From: Rikenellaceae bacterium
GTDB taxonomy: Bacteria > Bacteroidota > Bacteroidia > Bacteroidales > Rikenellaceae
DNA length: 64,000 bases
Reading direction: 5' to 3'
Assembly (NCBI GenBank): GCA_015059845.1
Contig: SUZR01000004.1
Coordinates: forward strand, 148,982-212,981
Part shown: positions 34,520-42,893 of the stretch, in pieces
Position numbering within the stretch: position 1 is the first letter of the stretch
Layout: each line of letters starts with the position of its first letter
The notes under the pieces: generated by a model
What the model was told of the DNA's origin: nothing
Databases searched by the model: none
Seen by the model: the letters and a program-made list of their open reading frames with translations, nothing else
Position numbers and translations under genes: made by a program

Positions 34520-35191
34520 ATGAAAACATCCACCCAGCCAGCGAGTGTGCAACGCAAGCACATCGAGGCCCGCTTCATCCGCAAAATCGAGCAACTGCGC
34601 GACGACGAGATACGTCTTGTGATGCGCGACCGTCTGGAGAGCCATCCCATCGACTGCGTAAATTGGAGCGAGTTCCCCTATGCTCCGCGGGTGAGCTTCC
34701 GCATAGCTCACTCGGACGATGCGCTGGCCATTATGTTCGAGGTCGAGGAGGAGCACGTGCGTGCCGTGAGCCTCGAGAGCAACGGCCCCGTGTGGGAGGA
34801 TAGCTGTGTGGAGTTTTTCGTTAAGAATCCTGCGGGTGAGGGTTACTTCAACTTCGAGGTGAACTGCATCGGCACAGCCCTTGCAGCCTTCCGCCGCTCG
34901 CGCACCGATGCCGACCACTTCGACGCGGAGCGTATGGCGTGCGTGCGCCGCTTCGGGTCGCTGCCCCACGTGAAGATTGACTCGCGTGGCGAGGGCCAGC
35001 GTTGGTGGATGGTGGAGGTTATACCCTTCGCGTTGCTGGGTCTGGAGTGCGCACCCAAGCAGATTGAGGCCAACTTCTACAAGTGCGGCGACAGGTGCGA
35101 CAAGACCCACTTCCTGAGCTGGTCACCCATAGCCTTAAAGGAGCCAAACTTTCACTGTCCGGAGTTCTTCGGCGTGGTAGAAATGGCGTAG
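34520..35191 (+). CDS. CBM9-like carbohydrate-binding-fold protein
   Basis: The start at 34520 (MKTSTQPASVQ) is preferred; the longer frame from 34337 runs back through the repeat. The 223-residue protein has the CBM9-like fold: DCVNWSEFPYAPRVSFRIAHSDDALAIMFEV, then VWEDSCVEFFVKNPAGEGYFNFEVNCIG and FLSWSPIALKEPNFHCPEFFG. It has no signal peptide and would be cytoplasmic, as are many such proteins in Bacteroidota, so glycan binding is uncertain. A sugar-kinase-like gene follows after a half-repeat. Confidence 0.7.
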   Translation: MKTSTQPASVQRKHIEARFIRKIEQLRDDEIRLVMRDRLESHPIDCVNWSEFPYAPRVSFRIAHSDDALAIMFEVEEEHVRAVSLESNGPVWEDSCVEFFVKNPAGEGYFNFEVNCIGTALAAFRRSRTDADHFDAERMACVRRFGSLPHVKIDSRGEGQRWWMVEVIPFALLGLECAPKQIEANFYKCGDRCDKTHFLSWSPIALKEPNFHCPEFFGVVEMA

Positions 35192-35201
35192 CCTAAGTTA
35201 G

Positions 35202-35226
35202 GCCTATAACACCTATAACACCTATA
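35202..35226. repeat. Half element of the 9-bp-unit family (copy 9)
   Basis: Only CACYTATAA-orientation units are present (CTATAACACCTATAACACC), three in a row. The gap between the two genes is only 57 bp. Confidence 0.6.
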
Positions 35227-35248
35227 AAAACAAAAGAAACAAAAAAAT

Positions 35249-36328
35249 ATGAACCAGGAAAAACTTTTTGAGATTGCCTCGCAGTTTGCCATCGAGGGCG
35301 AGATAGCGGAGATTAACGCCTTGGGCGAGGGATTTATCAACGACACCTTTGTAGTCACCACCGCAGGCGCTGCGCCCAACTATATCCTGCAACGCAAGAA
35401 CCACATCGTCTTCCCCGATGTGCCGGGTATGATGGATAACATCAAGGCCGTGACGGAGCATATCAAGGCGAAGGTTTCGGACCCGATGCGCGAGACGCTG
35501 ACCATCATCCCCGCCAAGGATGGTAAGCTGTATGTTCAGGATGGCGAGAACTTCTGGGCTGTATGCCTCTTTATCCCCGACACGGCGAGCTACGACAGAG
35601 CCGACTCTCCCGCACTGGCCTATCAGGGTGGCGTGGGCATAGGTCGTTTTCAGGCTCTGCTCGCAGACTTCGACAAGCCGCTGAACGAGACAATCAAGGG
35701 TTTCCATAATATCCGCTGGCGCTTCCAGCAGTGGGACGAAACCATCGCCGCCGACCCCGCAGGTCGTGTGAAGGATTTGCAGGAGGAGATTTCGTGGGTG
35801 GAGAGCCGCCGCGAGGAGATGCTCACATTCTGGTCGAAGGTCGAAACGGGCGAGATTCCCACACACGTGACTCATAACGACACCAAAATCAGCAACATCC
35901 TCTTCGATAAGCCTACGGGCAAGGTGCTGTGCGCCATCGACCTCGACACGGTTATGAGCTCTACGTCGCTCAACGACTTCGGCGACGCCATCCGCTCCTA
36001 CACCAATACGGGTGCCGAGGACGACAAGTGTCTGGATAACGTGGAGATGAGCATCGAGATGTTCCGTGCCTATGCCGAGGGTTACCTCTCGGAGCAGCGT
36101 GCCACGATGAGCGCCTCGGAGCTGGAGTGGCTGGCATTCTCGGGCCGCTACATCACCTTCGAGCAGGTGCTGCGCTTCCTGATGGATTACATCGACGGCG
36201 ACAAGTACTACAAGATTGCCTACGCCGACCACAACCTCGTGCGTACACGTGCGCAGTACAAGCTCCTGCAGAGTATGGAGCGTCAGTATGACGAGATGTG
36301 CGCCATCGTGAAGGAGCTGAGTAAATAG
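35249..36328 (+). CDS. Aminoglycoside-phosphotransferase-fold sugar kinase (NahK-like)
   Basis: The 359-residue cytosolic protein has the APH/choline-kinase fold: NYILQRKNHIVF near the N-terminus, THVTHNDTKISNILFD (catalytic loop, HNDTKxxN) and CAIDLDTVM (DxD metal site). Similar proteins in Bacteroidota and bifidobacteria phosphorylate N-acetylhexosamines at C1 (NahK) in salvage of host or wall amino sugars. Substrate is inferred from general resemblance only. A terminator follows within 20 bp. Confidence 0.72.
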   Translation: MNQEKLFEIASQFAIEGEIAEINALGEGFINDTFVVTTAGAAPNYILQRKNHIVFPDVPGMMDNIKAVTEHIKAKVSDPMRETLTIIPAKDGKLYVQDGENFWAVCLFIPDTASYDRADSPALAYQGGVGIGRFQALLADFDKPLNETIKGFHNIRWRFQQWDETIAADPAGRVKDLQEEISWVESRREEMLTFWSKVETGEIPTHVTHNDTKISNILFDKPTGKVLCAIDLDTVMSSTSLNDFGDAIRSYTNTGAEDDKCLDNVEMSIEMFRAYAEGYLSEQRATMSASELEWLAFSGRYITFEQVLRFLMDYIDGDKYYKIAYADHNLVRTRAQYKLLQSMERQYDEMCAIVKELSK

Positions 36329-36345
36329 CTGATAACGAGCAATAT

Positions 36346-36373
36346 AGGAGGGGCTAAAAGGCCCCTTTTATTT
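36346..36373 (+). terminator. Terminator of the kinase gene
   Basis: GGGGC-TAAAAG-GCCCC is followed by TTTTATTTT. It lies in the short convergent gap and slightly overlaps the stop codon region of the next minus-strand gene, so it may serve both directions weakly. Confidence 0.75.
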
Positions 36374-37246
36374 TATGTATGCCTCCCGTTTGGTGGCGAC
36401 AATCTCACCTACGGGCAGCAGGATGGCCACCTCCACCGCGCCGCTGAAGTCGGGATTCACCATCGCATCGAATGTCTGCATCCTCTCCGAGAGCCGCATA
36501 TAGGCGTGAATCATCGGCGGGATGCGCTCGCCGCGGGAGCGCAGCAGATGCTCCAAAAGGGCAAAATTTTCGTTGTAATGGGCGCAGACGAATGGGTCCT
36601 CGCTGTGGGGCAGCCGCAGCGGTTGCCGAGCCGTGATAAGGGGCTCGCGGGCAGGGAAAAATTTTCTAAGAAAGAGCAGCAGAAGGCGTAGTGCCTGCCT
36701 GTCGTAGTGGGGCGGGATGGTCACCTTGCCGAAGAGATATTTCGCATCCTGCTGCACCACGATGCGCCCCAGACCACGCCACAATGCACCCATCACAAAG
36801 AGTGCCGAGGCGGTCGCCCGCACGCTGAACGAACGTCCCAATTCGATGGCGTGGGGCAGGTAACAGCGCCGAAACGCGGGGCTGAAGTGGAAGTAGTGGT
36901 GCGTAGAGAGTAAATCTATATTACACTCATTACCAATCATATAGCGATACCCGCCCACGACGCGCCGCAGCCTCTCATCCCACGCCACAATCTGCCGATA
37001 GCCATCGTGGGCAACATCACCCTCATCCATATCCAACGCACGCCCCGTACCCGTTCCCGCCAGCCGAAAAGCCTGCTCACGCAGGCGTGCCACCTCGCGC
37101 ATCAGGGCGGGTGCCTCAGCCGAGCGGAAGGTGTAGAGCGCAAGCGACCCGCGCAGCGAGCGCAGCAGGGGTTGCAGATGGCCAATCTCGCGCTCGATGA
37201 TGCGCTGGGGTGAGGTGTGCGCGATGGGTTGAAAATCGGTTATCAC
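36368..37246 (-). CDS. GNAT-type N-acyltransferase (GlsB/OlsB-like)
   Basis: The 292-residue protein has GNAT features: AxLREQAFRLAGTGTGRALDMDE (the OlsB-like region), VGGYRYMIGNE and YLPHAIELGRSFSV. The family includes the acyl-ACP:ornithine acyltransferase OlsB and, in Bacteroides, GlsB, which acylates glycine in the first step of glycine-lipid synthesis. In Bacteroides GlsA lies next to GlsB; here no O-acyltransferase gene is adjacent. Glycine versus ornithine specificity cannot be read from sequence. It is divergent from rsmH. Confidence 0.7.
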   Translation of the reverse strand: MITDFQPIAHTSPQRIIEREIGHLQPLLRSLRGSLALYTFRSAEAPALMREVARLREQAFRLAGTGTGRALDMDEGDVAHDGYRQIVAWDERLRRVVGGYRYMIGNECNIDLLSTHHYFHFSPAFRRCYLPHAIELGRSFSVRATASALFVMGALWRGLGRIVVQQDAKYLFGKVTIPPHYDRQALRLLLLFLRKFFPAREPLITARQPLRLPHSEDPFVCAHYNENFALLEHLLRSRGERIPPMIHAYMRLSERMQTFDAMVNPDFSGAVEVAILLPVGEIVATKREAYIK

Positions 37247-37319
37247 TTTCAGTTGCGGAATTTGATAGAAAAACTAAAAAAATACCTCCCTACATTAGCA
37301 ACATTTCTGCTAAAAGCAG

Positions 37320-37327
37320 TAACTTTA
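37320..37327 (+). promoter_or_regulatory. -7 box of the division/cell-wall cluster
   Basis: TAACTTTA is one base from TAnnTTTG and lies 36 bp before the rsmH start. A TTAG sequence near 37295 could be the -33 element at about 21 bp. It is the only promoter candidate found ahead of the cluster. Confidence 0.4.
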
Positions 37328-37355
37328 CACCCAAATACACTTTTTTGATACGAAA

Positions 37356-38270
37356 ATGTCTTTAGACGCTACTACATACCACGTGCCCGTGCTGCTGGAG
37401 GAGTCTGTCAATCTGATGGATATCCGTCCCGATGGCACCTATTGCGACCTCACCTTTGGTGGAGGAGGTCACTCGCGCCACATACTATCGAAGCTGGGCG
37501 AGGGGGGACGACTCTTCTCCTTCGACCAGGACCGCGACACGCTTGCCAATGCCCCCGACGATGAGCGTTTCAACTACGTTGAGAGTAACTTCCGCTTCCT
37601 GCGCGGTGCGCTGCGTCTGCGTGGCGTGGAGCAGGTGGATGGCATTCTGGCCGATTTGGGCGTGTCGTCGCACCACTTCGATGCCACCGAGCGTGGCTTC
37701 TCGTTCCGTGGCGAGGCACCGCTCGATATGCGTATGAATCAGCGTGGTGGCCGCACCGCAGCCGACATCGTGAATAACTACGACGCCGACTCTTTGGGTC
37801 GCATCCTGAAGGAGTATGGTGAGCTGGATACCACGTGGAAGATAGCCTCGTGCATCGTGCGTGCCCGCGAGCAGGCCGAGATAAAGACCACGGCGCAGCT
37901 GGTCGAGGCCGTTAGGCCCTGCACACCCAAGCGTGACGAGTCGAAGTTCCTGACAAAACTCTTTCAGGCGCTGCGCATCGAGGTCAATGGCGAGATGGAG
38001 GCGTTGAAGATGGCCCTCGAGCAGTCGCTCAAGGTGCTCAGACCGGGCGGGCGTCTGGTGGTTATTTCGTACCACTCGCTCGAAGACCGTCTGGTGAAGA
38101 ATTTTATGCGTAGCGGCAACTTCGCAGGCAAGGTGGAGCAGGACTTCTATGGTCGAGTGCAGACCCCCTTCGAGGTTGTGACACGCAAGGCCGTAGTACC
38201 CTCAGCCGAGGAGGTGGAGCGCAATCCCCGCTCACGCTCGGCCAAGATGCGTGCCGCAGAAAAATTGTAA
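37356..38270 (+). CDS. rsmH: 16S rRNA (cytosine-1402-N4) methyltransferase
   Basis: RsmH (MraW) methylates N4 of C1402 in 16S rRNA. The 304-residue protein opens YHVPVLLEESV, has the SAM motif DLTFGGGGHSRHIL, FSFDQDRDTL, DGILADLGVSSHHFD, the family signature RGFSFRGEAPLDMRMNQ and the C-terminal RLVVISYHSLEDRLVKNFM. It is the first gene of the cluster, as in most bacteria, and is followed after 12 bp by ftsL. Identity is secure. Confidence 0.97.
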   Translation: MSLDATTYHVPVLLEESVNLMDIRPDGTYCDLTFGGGGHSRHILSKLGEGGRLFSFDQDRDTLANAPDDERFNYVESNFRFLRGALRLRGVEQVDGILADLGVSSHHFDATERGFSFRGEAPLDMRMNQRGGRTAADIVNNYDADSLGRILKEYGELDTTWKIASCIVRAREQAEIKTTAQLVEAVRPCTPKRDESKFLTKLFQALRIEVNGEMEALKMALEQSLKVLRPGGRLVVISYHSLEDRLVKNFMRSGNFAGKVEQDFYGRVQTPFEVVTRKAVVPSAEEVERNPRSRSAKMRAAEKL

Positions 38271-38282
38271 AGTAAACGAGTG

Positions 38283-38798
38283 ATGACCTATAACGACGAA
38301 TTCAATCCGCTCACCGAGGAGGAGCAGCGCCGGCTGGAGGAGGACGAGGAGTTCCGCCGCCGCGTGCGCAACGAGGTGCGCCGCATACAGAGCGGTGAGG
38401 CTGCCGAGGATATCGAGCGCGACATAGAAGAGGAGGAGCAGGAGCGTCAGCAGGCCCACGAGGCCGAGGAGCGCGAGCGCAAGCGTCGTGCCGCACTGAC
38501 GTGGCAGATATTCTCAGGTTCTATTCTGACGAGCCGTCAGGTGGCGGGCAACTACCGCTACTTGGTGGTTATGGCTTTTATGTGCCTGCTGAGTATTATG
38601 GTTATGTTCTGGTCGCTCTACACCGATATGCAGCACTCGCACCTTGAGCGCGAGGTGCAGCTTCTGCGCGAGCGTTCGATTCGTCTGCAGGAGCAGTTAT
38701 ACAATCAGACAACCCATCAGGCTATCCGTGACGAGCTGGCACGGCGCGGTATGAACCTGCAGGACCCCCGCACAACAAAGGCCGTCGTGGAGGATTAG
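38283..38798 (+). CDS. FtsL-like cell-division protein
   Basis: The 171-residue bitopic protein has a long charged N-terminal cytoplasmic part (1-80, Glu/Arg-rich coiled coil), one transmembrane helix (about 97-117, YLVVMAFMCLLSIMVMFWSLY) and a short periplasmic coiled coil (QHSHLEREVQLLRERSIRLQEQL). This is the FtsL position between rsmH and ftsI, and the layout fits FtsL, although the N-terminal tail is longer than in E. coli. FtsL sits in the divisome with FtsB/FtsQ and helps activate FtsWI. GTG at 38280 is an alternative start. Confidence 0.75.
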   Translation: MTYNDEFNPLTEEEQRRLEEDEEFRRRVRNEVRRIQSGEAAEDIERDIEEEEQERQQAHEAEERERKRRAALTWQIFSGSILTSRQVAGNYRYLVVMAFMCLLSIMVMFWSLYTDMQHSHLEREVQLLRERSIRLQEQLYNQTTHQAIRDELARRGMNLQDPRTTKAVVED

Positions 38799-38934
38799 CC
38801 TACGGGCGCAGTGAAGGATTAATGCCGCAGGCACAGGAGAGGTCACAGAAGGCGGGAGGAATCGCGTGGCAGAAGAGGCCTTAGGAAGAGCCGCAGAGGC
38901 TATGGTGAATTAATATTGCGAAGAAGCAAAAAAA

Positions 38935-41253
38935 ATGGCAAAGAAGAAGGTTGAGATAGATATCAAAGGCGAGATGTACGCACGAGTGAGGACCGTTTAC
39001 TGGATTTTCATCTTCGTGGGTCTGGCCGTTATGGTGCGTCTGGCGTGGGTTATGCTGCCCATCACCGAGACGGCCGAGAATGCCGACCGTCTGGAGGAGC
39101 GCATCTTCCAGACCGACACCGTTATCTCGCGCCGTGGCTCCATCCTCGCACGCGATGGCGAGCCGCTGGCCACATCCATCCTGCGCTACCGCATCGACTT
39201 CGATATGGGTAGCGAGGGTTTCGACGACGAGGAGACCTTCCGCGAGAATGTCGATTCGCTCTCGAAGCTGCTTGCCTCCTTCTTCAAGGACCGCACGGCT
39301 GCCGACTACCGCCGCCTGATGCTTGAGCAGCGCAAGAAGCACTGCAAGTGGGTATATTCGCACGACTCGCTGGTAAGGCGCAGCAGCGACCTCTTCACGT
39401 GGATTGTCGATAACCTGCGTGGTGATGATGTGCAGATTCTCAAGGTCGATACCGCCGTGCGTGACCACCACCCCGTGCAGATTCTGCCGCGTGCGGTGGA
39501 CTTCAACGAGTGGCAGATATTGAGCAAGTACCCCATCCTGAACGGAAATATGGGCGTCACCTTCAAGAAACATATCCTCGACCAGCGAGTGTATCCCTAT
39601 GGCGAGCTGGGTCGCCGCACGCTGGGCCGCGTTACGGACAATGTGAGCAAGGAGGATAAGCAGAGCGCCCGCGGACAGTATGGTCTGGAGAATGTCTATG
39701 CCGACTATCTGCGTGGCAGCAATGGCCGTATGTTGCGCCAGCGCATCGCCCCCGGCTTCTCGGCCGCCATACATAGCAAGGAGAATATCGAGGCGCAGGA
39801 TGGCGAGGATGTCATCACCACCATTGATGTAGATATACAGCACGCCGCCGATGCTGCCCTGCGTAAGCAGCTCACCGCACAGAAGGCGTCGTGGGGTACC
39901 ACGATGGTGATGGATGTCAAGACGGGCGATATTCTGGCGATGGTGAATCTTGGCGAGACGGCGCCCGAGAGTGGCATATATTACGAGAAGGAGAACTACG
40001 CCCTCTCGCGCCGCATAGAGCCGGGCTCGACCTTCAAACTGGTGTCGCTGCTGGCGCTGACCGATGATTGCGGGTTGCCCATCACGCAGGAGTACGACAC
40101 GCACAATGGAAATACGGTTATTGTCGGTCCGAAGGGCCCGAAGGTTACCGACGACCATCCAATAGGTAAGATGGTGGATATGAAGACCGCTACGGCGCAG
40201 TCGTCGAATGTATATTTTGCCGAGGCGATATATCAGAACTACAACAACGACCGCCAGCGATATATCAACTATCTGCATCACCTCTACCTCGACCGCGATG
40301 TCGGCTTCACGAATATGGAGGAGAAGCTGCCACGCATTCCCGACCCCGAGAAGAAGACGGGCGTGGGTAGCTGGTCGGCACACACCTTGCCCAATATGGG
40401 TTATGGCTACGCTATCGAGATGCCGCCCATCCGCACGCTGGTGTTGTATAACGCCGTAGCCAATGGCGGACGTATGATGGCCCCGCGTCTGATTAAGGAG
40501 ATACGCCGTGGCGAGGAGGTAGAGGAGAGCTTCTCTCCGCGTGTGTTGGTGGATAAGATTTGCTCGGACGAGGCGCTCGCCATCGTGCAGGAGTGTCTGG
40601 AGGAGACTGCGCGTACGGGTACTACGAAGCGTTACTTCACCGACTCGCTCACCTTCCGCGTAGGCTCAAAGACGGGTACAGCCATCGTGGCGCAGGACGG
40701 CAACGGAAACGGTGCCCGCTATGGTAGCTACTATCTGGCGACGGTGGTGGCCTACTTCCCCGTAGAGAATCCGAAATATACGGTTATGACCGCCATACAT
40801 ACCGACCGCCGCCGCGGTCACGCCTACTACGGTGCTTCGCTGGCAGGACCTGTGGTGCGAGATGTGGTTGACTATATCTTCTACCGCGATGAGGAGTGGC
40901 ACAAGGCGTTGCCATCGAGCGAGCAGAAGCAGGTGCCGCTGAAGGTCAAGGGCGGCAACATTGCGCAGGTAAGACGTGTGGCCGACAAGTTCTCGCCGCG
41001 TGTGTCGTTCACCGACCGCGAGGGCTGGGGCGTGGCACGTATGGATACGCTGAGGAATGTGGATATCAAGACTATTGAGGACAACTCGCTGATGCCCAAC
41101 GTTGTGGGTATGGGTCTGAAGGATGCGCTCTACATCCTTGAGAGCCGCGGGCTGGATGTTCACTTCTCGGGCAGCGGTATGGTGCGTGCGCAGAGCATAC
41201 CCGTAGGCCGAAAGATTTCGGCAGGAGAGAATGTAAGTTTAATGCTGAAATAA
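38935..41253 (+). CDS. ftsI: Septal peptidoglycan transpeptidase with PASTA domain
   Basis: FtsI (PBP3) cross-links septal peptidoglycan at the periplasmic face. The 772-residue protein has one N-terminal anchor (about 22-41), a dimerisation domain with RRGSILARDGEPLA, and the penicillin-binding domain with STFK (Ser365/Lys368), SSN (423-425) and KTGT (579-582). A C-terminal PASTA domain (about 710-772; LMPNVVGMGLKDALYILE) is typical of Bacteroidota FtsI and may bind unlinked peptidoglycan. It lies between ftsL and murE. The 136-bp gap before it has no gene. Confidence 0.95.
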   Translation: MAKKKVEIDIKGEMYARVRTVYWIFIFVGLAVMVRLAWVMLPITETAENADRLEERIFQTDTVISRRGSILARDGEPLATSILRYRIDFDMGSEGFDDEETFRENVDSLSKLLASFFKDRTAADYRRLMLEQRKKHCKWVYSHDSLVRRSSDLFTWIVDNLRGDDVQILKVDTAVRDHHPVQILPRAVDFNEWQILSKYPILNGNMGVTFKKHILDQRVYPYGELGRRTLGRVTDNVSKEDKQSARGQYGLENVYADYLRGSNGRMLRQRIAPGFSAAIHSKENIEAQDGEDVITTIDVDIQHAADAALRKQLTAQKASWGTTMVMDVKTGDILAMVNLGETAPESGIYYEKENYALSRRIEPGSTFKLVSLLALTDDCGLPITQEYDTHNGNTVIVGPKGPKVTDDHPIGKMVDMKTATAQSSNVYFAEAIYQNYNNDRQRYINYLHHLYLDRDVGFTNMEEKLPRIPDPEKKTGVGSWSAHTLPNMGYGYAIEMPPIRTLVLYNAVANGGRMMAPRLIKEIRRGEEVEESFSPRVLVDKICSDEALAIVQECLEETARTGTTKRYFTDSLTFRVGSKTGTAIVAQDGNGNGARYGSYYLATVVAYFPVENPKYTVMTAIHTDRRRGHAYYGASLAGPVVRDVVDYIFYRDEEWHKALPSSEQKQVPLKVKGGNIAQVRRVADKFSPRVSFTDREGWGVARMDTLRNVDIKTIEDNSLMPNVVGMGLKDALYILESRGLDVHFSGSGMVRAQSIPVGRKISAGENVSLMLK

Positions 41254-41264
41254 AAGTATTACGT

Positions 41265-41324
41265 TGCGTCAGCCCAAACGCGGTAAAAGAACTTTTCTAC
41301 GTTAGGAAAAGTTCTCGCAATGAC
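41265..41324. repeat. Family-3 repeat with conserved ends (short copy)
   Basis: TGCGTCAGCCCAAACGCGG at its start and AAAAGTTCTCGCAATGAC at its end match the long copy at 30084-30384, but the interior is only about 20 bp (GAACTTTTC...GAAAAGTTC inverted). It sits in the ftsI-murE gap. Confidence 0.65.
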
Positions 41325-41338
41325 TATATATTATGATT

Positions 41339-42796
41339 ATGAAACAACTAAGAGAAATATTATCTTCAACCGAGGTATTGTCGTTCACCGCAACAGGCGA
41401 GGTCACAATCTCGGGTCTTACGTACGACTCGCGCCGAGTAAGCAAGGGCGACTGCTTCTTTGCCGTTCGTGGCACGCAGAGCGATGGCCATAACTACATC
41501 ACGAAGGCCGTTGAGGCGGGAGCTGTGGCCGTTGTGTGCGAGCAGCTGCCCGAGCAGTTGGCGGCCGATGTGAGCTACGTGGTGGTGAAGGATACCAACG
41601 CCGCTATGGCCGACATCGCTGCGGCCTACTACGACAACCCCTCGCACGAGCTAAATCTGGTGGGTGTGACGGGCACAAACGGCAAGACAACGGTAGCCAC
41701 GCTGCTCTACGACCTCTACCGCAAGATGGGCTACCGCGCGGGATTGATTTCGACGGTGGTCTATCGCATCGACGACCGCGAGATACCCTCAACCCACACC
41801 ACGCCCGACGCCATACGCCTGAATGCTATGCTGCGCGAGATGGTGGATGCGGGGTGTGACTACTGTTTTATGGAGGTGTCGTCGCACTCATTGGTGCAGG
41901 AGCGTGTGCGTGGTCTAAAGTTCCGCGGGGCGATGTTCACAAACCTCACGCACGACCATCTGGACTATCACGGCACCTTTATAGAGTATGTGAGGGCAAA
42001 AAAACGCCTCTTCGACTCGCTCCCCAAGAGCGCCTTTGCGCTGGTGAACGTTGACGACCGCAACGGCGAGGTGATGGTGCAGAACACACGTGCCAAGGTG
42101 AGCCGCTACTCTCTGCGACAGATGGCCGACTTCCGCTGCAAGGTGCTGGAGATGTTGTTCGACGGTATGTTGCTGCGCGTGAATGCGCACGATGTGTGGG
42201 TGAAGTTCCTCGGACGATTCAACGCCTACAATCTCCTGTGCGTATATGGCGCGGCGGTGCTGCTCGGCTCCGATGAGCAGGAGGTGTTGCAGGCGCTGAG
42301 CTCCCTGCACTCGGTCAGTGGCCGTTTCGAGCCTGTGCGCTCTGAAGGGGGCGTGACGGCCATCGTGGATTATGCCCACACGCCCGACGCGCTGGAGAAT
42401 GTGATTGCTACCATTAACGATATACGCACCCCCGCGCAGCAGCTTATCGTTGTCTGCGGCTGTGGCGGTGACCGCGACGCCACGAAGCGCCCCGAGATGG
42501 GACGCATAGCCTCACGCGAGGCCGACATCGCTATCTTCACGTCGGATAACCCCCGCACCGAGGACCCCGAGCGAATTCTCGACCAGGTGGTGGCGGGTGC
42601 CGAGGCGGGACGCCAGACGCTGCGCATAAGTGACCGCGCGCAGGCTATCCGCACGGCGGTGATGCTCTCGAAGGCGGGCGATATAATCCTTATTGCGGGC
42701 AAGGGCCACGAGGATTACCAGATTATCGGAACAGAGAAGATTCATTTCGATGATAGGGAGCAGGTCCGCGAGGCATTTAAGGAGTTAGGGAAATAA
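41339..42796 (+). CDS. murE: UDP-MurNAc-tripeptide synthetase
   Basis: MurE adds the third amino acid (usually meso-diaminopimelate here) to UDP-MurNAc-L-Ala-D-Glu in the cytosol. The 485-residue protein has the Mur-ligase ATP loop GVTGTNGKTTVATLLYDL, the His-rich MEVSSHSL segment, NLTHDHLDYHGT and VDYAHTPDALENV, and the DNPRTEDPERI motif typical of mDap-type MurE. The start at 41339 (MKQLREIL) is preferred; ATG 41333 would add two residues. Identity is secure. Confidence 0.95.
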   Translation: MKQLREILSSTEVLSFTATGEVTISGLTYDSRRVSKGDCFFAVRGTQSDGHNYITKAVEAGAVAVVCEQLPEQLAADVSYVVVKDTNAAMADIAAAYYDNPSHELNLVGVTGTNGKTTVATLLYDLYRKMGYRAGLISTVVYRIDDREIPSTHTTPDAIRLNAMLREMVDAGCDYCFMEVSSHSLVQERVRGLKFRGAMFTNLTHDHLDYHGTFIEYVRAKKRLFDSLPKSAFALVNVDDRNGEVMVQNTRAKVSRYSLRQMADFRCKVLEMLFDGMLLRVNAHDVWVKFLGRFNAYNLLCVYGAAVLLGSDEQEVLQALSSLHSVSGRFEPVRSEGGVTAIVDYAHTPDALENVIATINDIRTPAQQLIVVCGCGGDRDATKRPEMGRIASREADIAIFTSDNPRTEDPERILDQVVAGAEAGRQTLRISDRAQAIRTAVMLSKAGDIILIAGKGHEDYQIIGTEKIHFDDREQVREAFKELGK

Positions 42797-42802
42797 AGGC
42801 AG

Positions 42803-42877
42803 GCTATAGGTGTTATAAGTGATATAAGTATTATAGGAAATCGCGTATAACACCCATAACACCTATAACACTTATAA
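42803..42877. repeat. 9-bp-unit palindromic element (copy 10)
   Basis: Left arm: four units (one degenerate, ATATAAGTA). Spacer: AAATCGCG. Right arm: four inverted units. It lies between murE and mraY, inside the cell-wall cluster. Confidence 0.9.
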
Positions 42878-42893
42878 AATTTTGAATTAAAAT

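Noticed and set aside
38881..40383. A 500-residue minus-strand frame opposite ftsI
   Set aside because: The plus strand carries the full transpeptidase motifs; the antisense frame has no domain and starts inside the gene.
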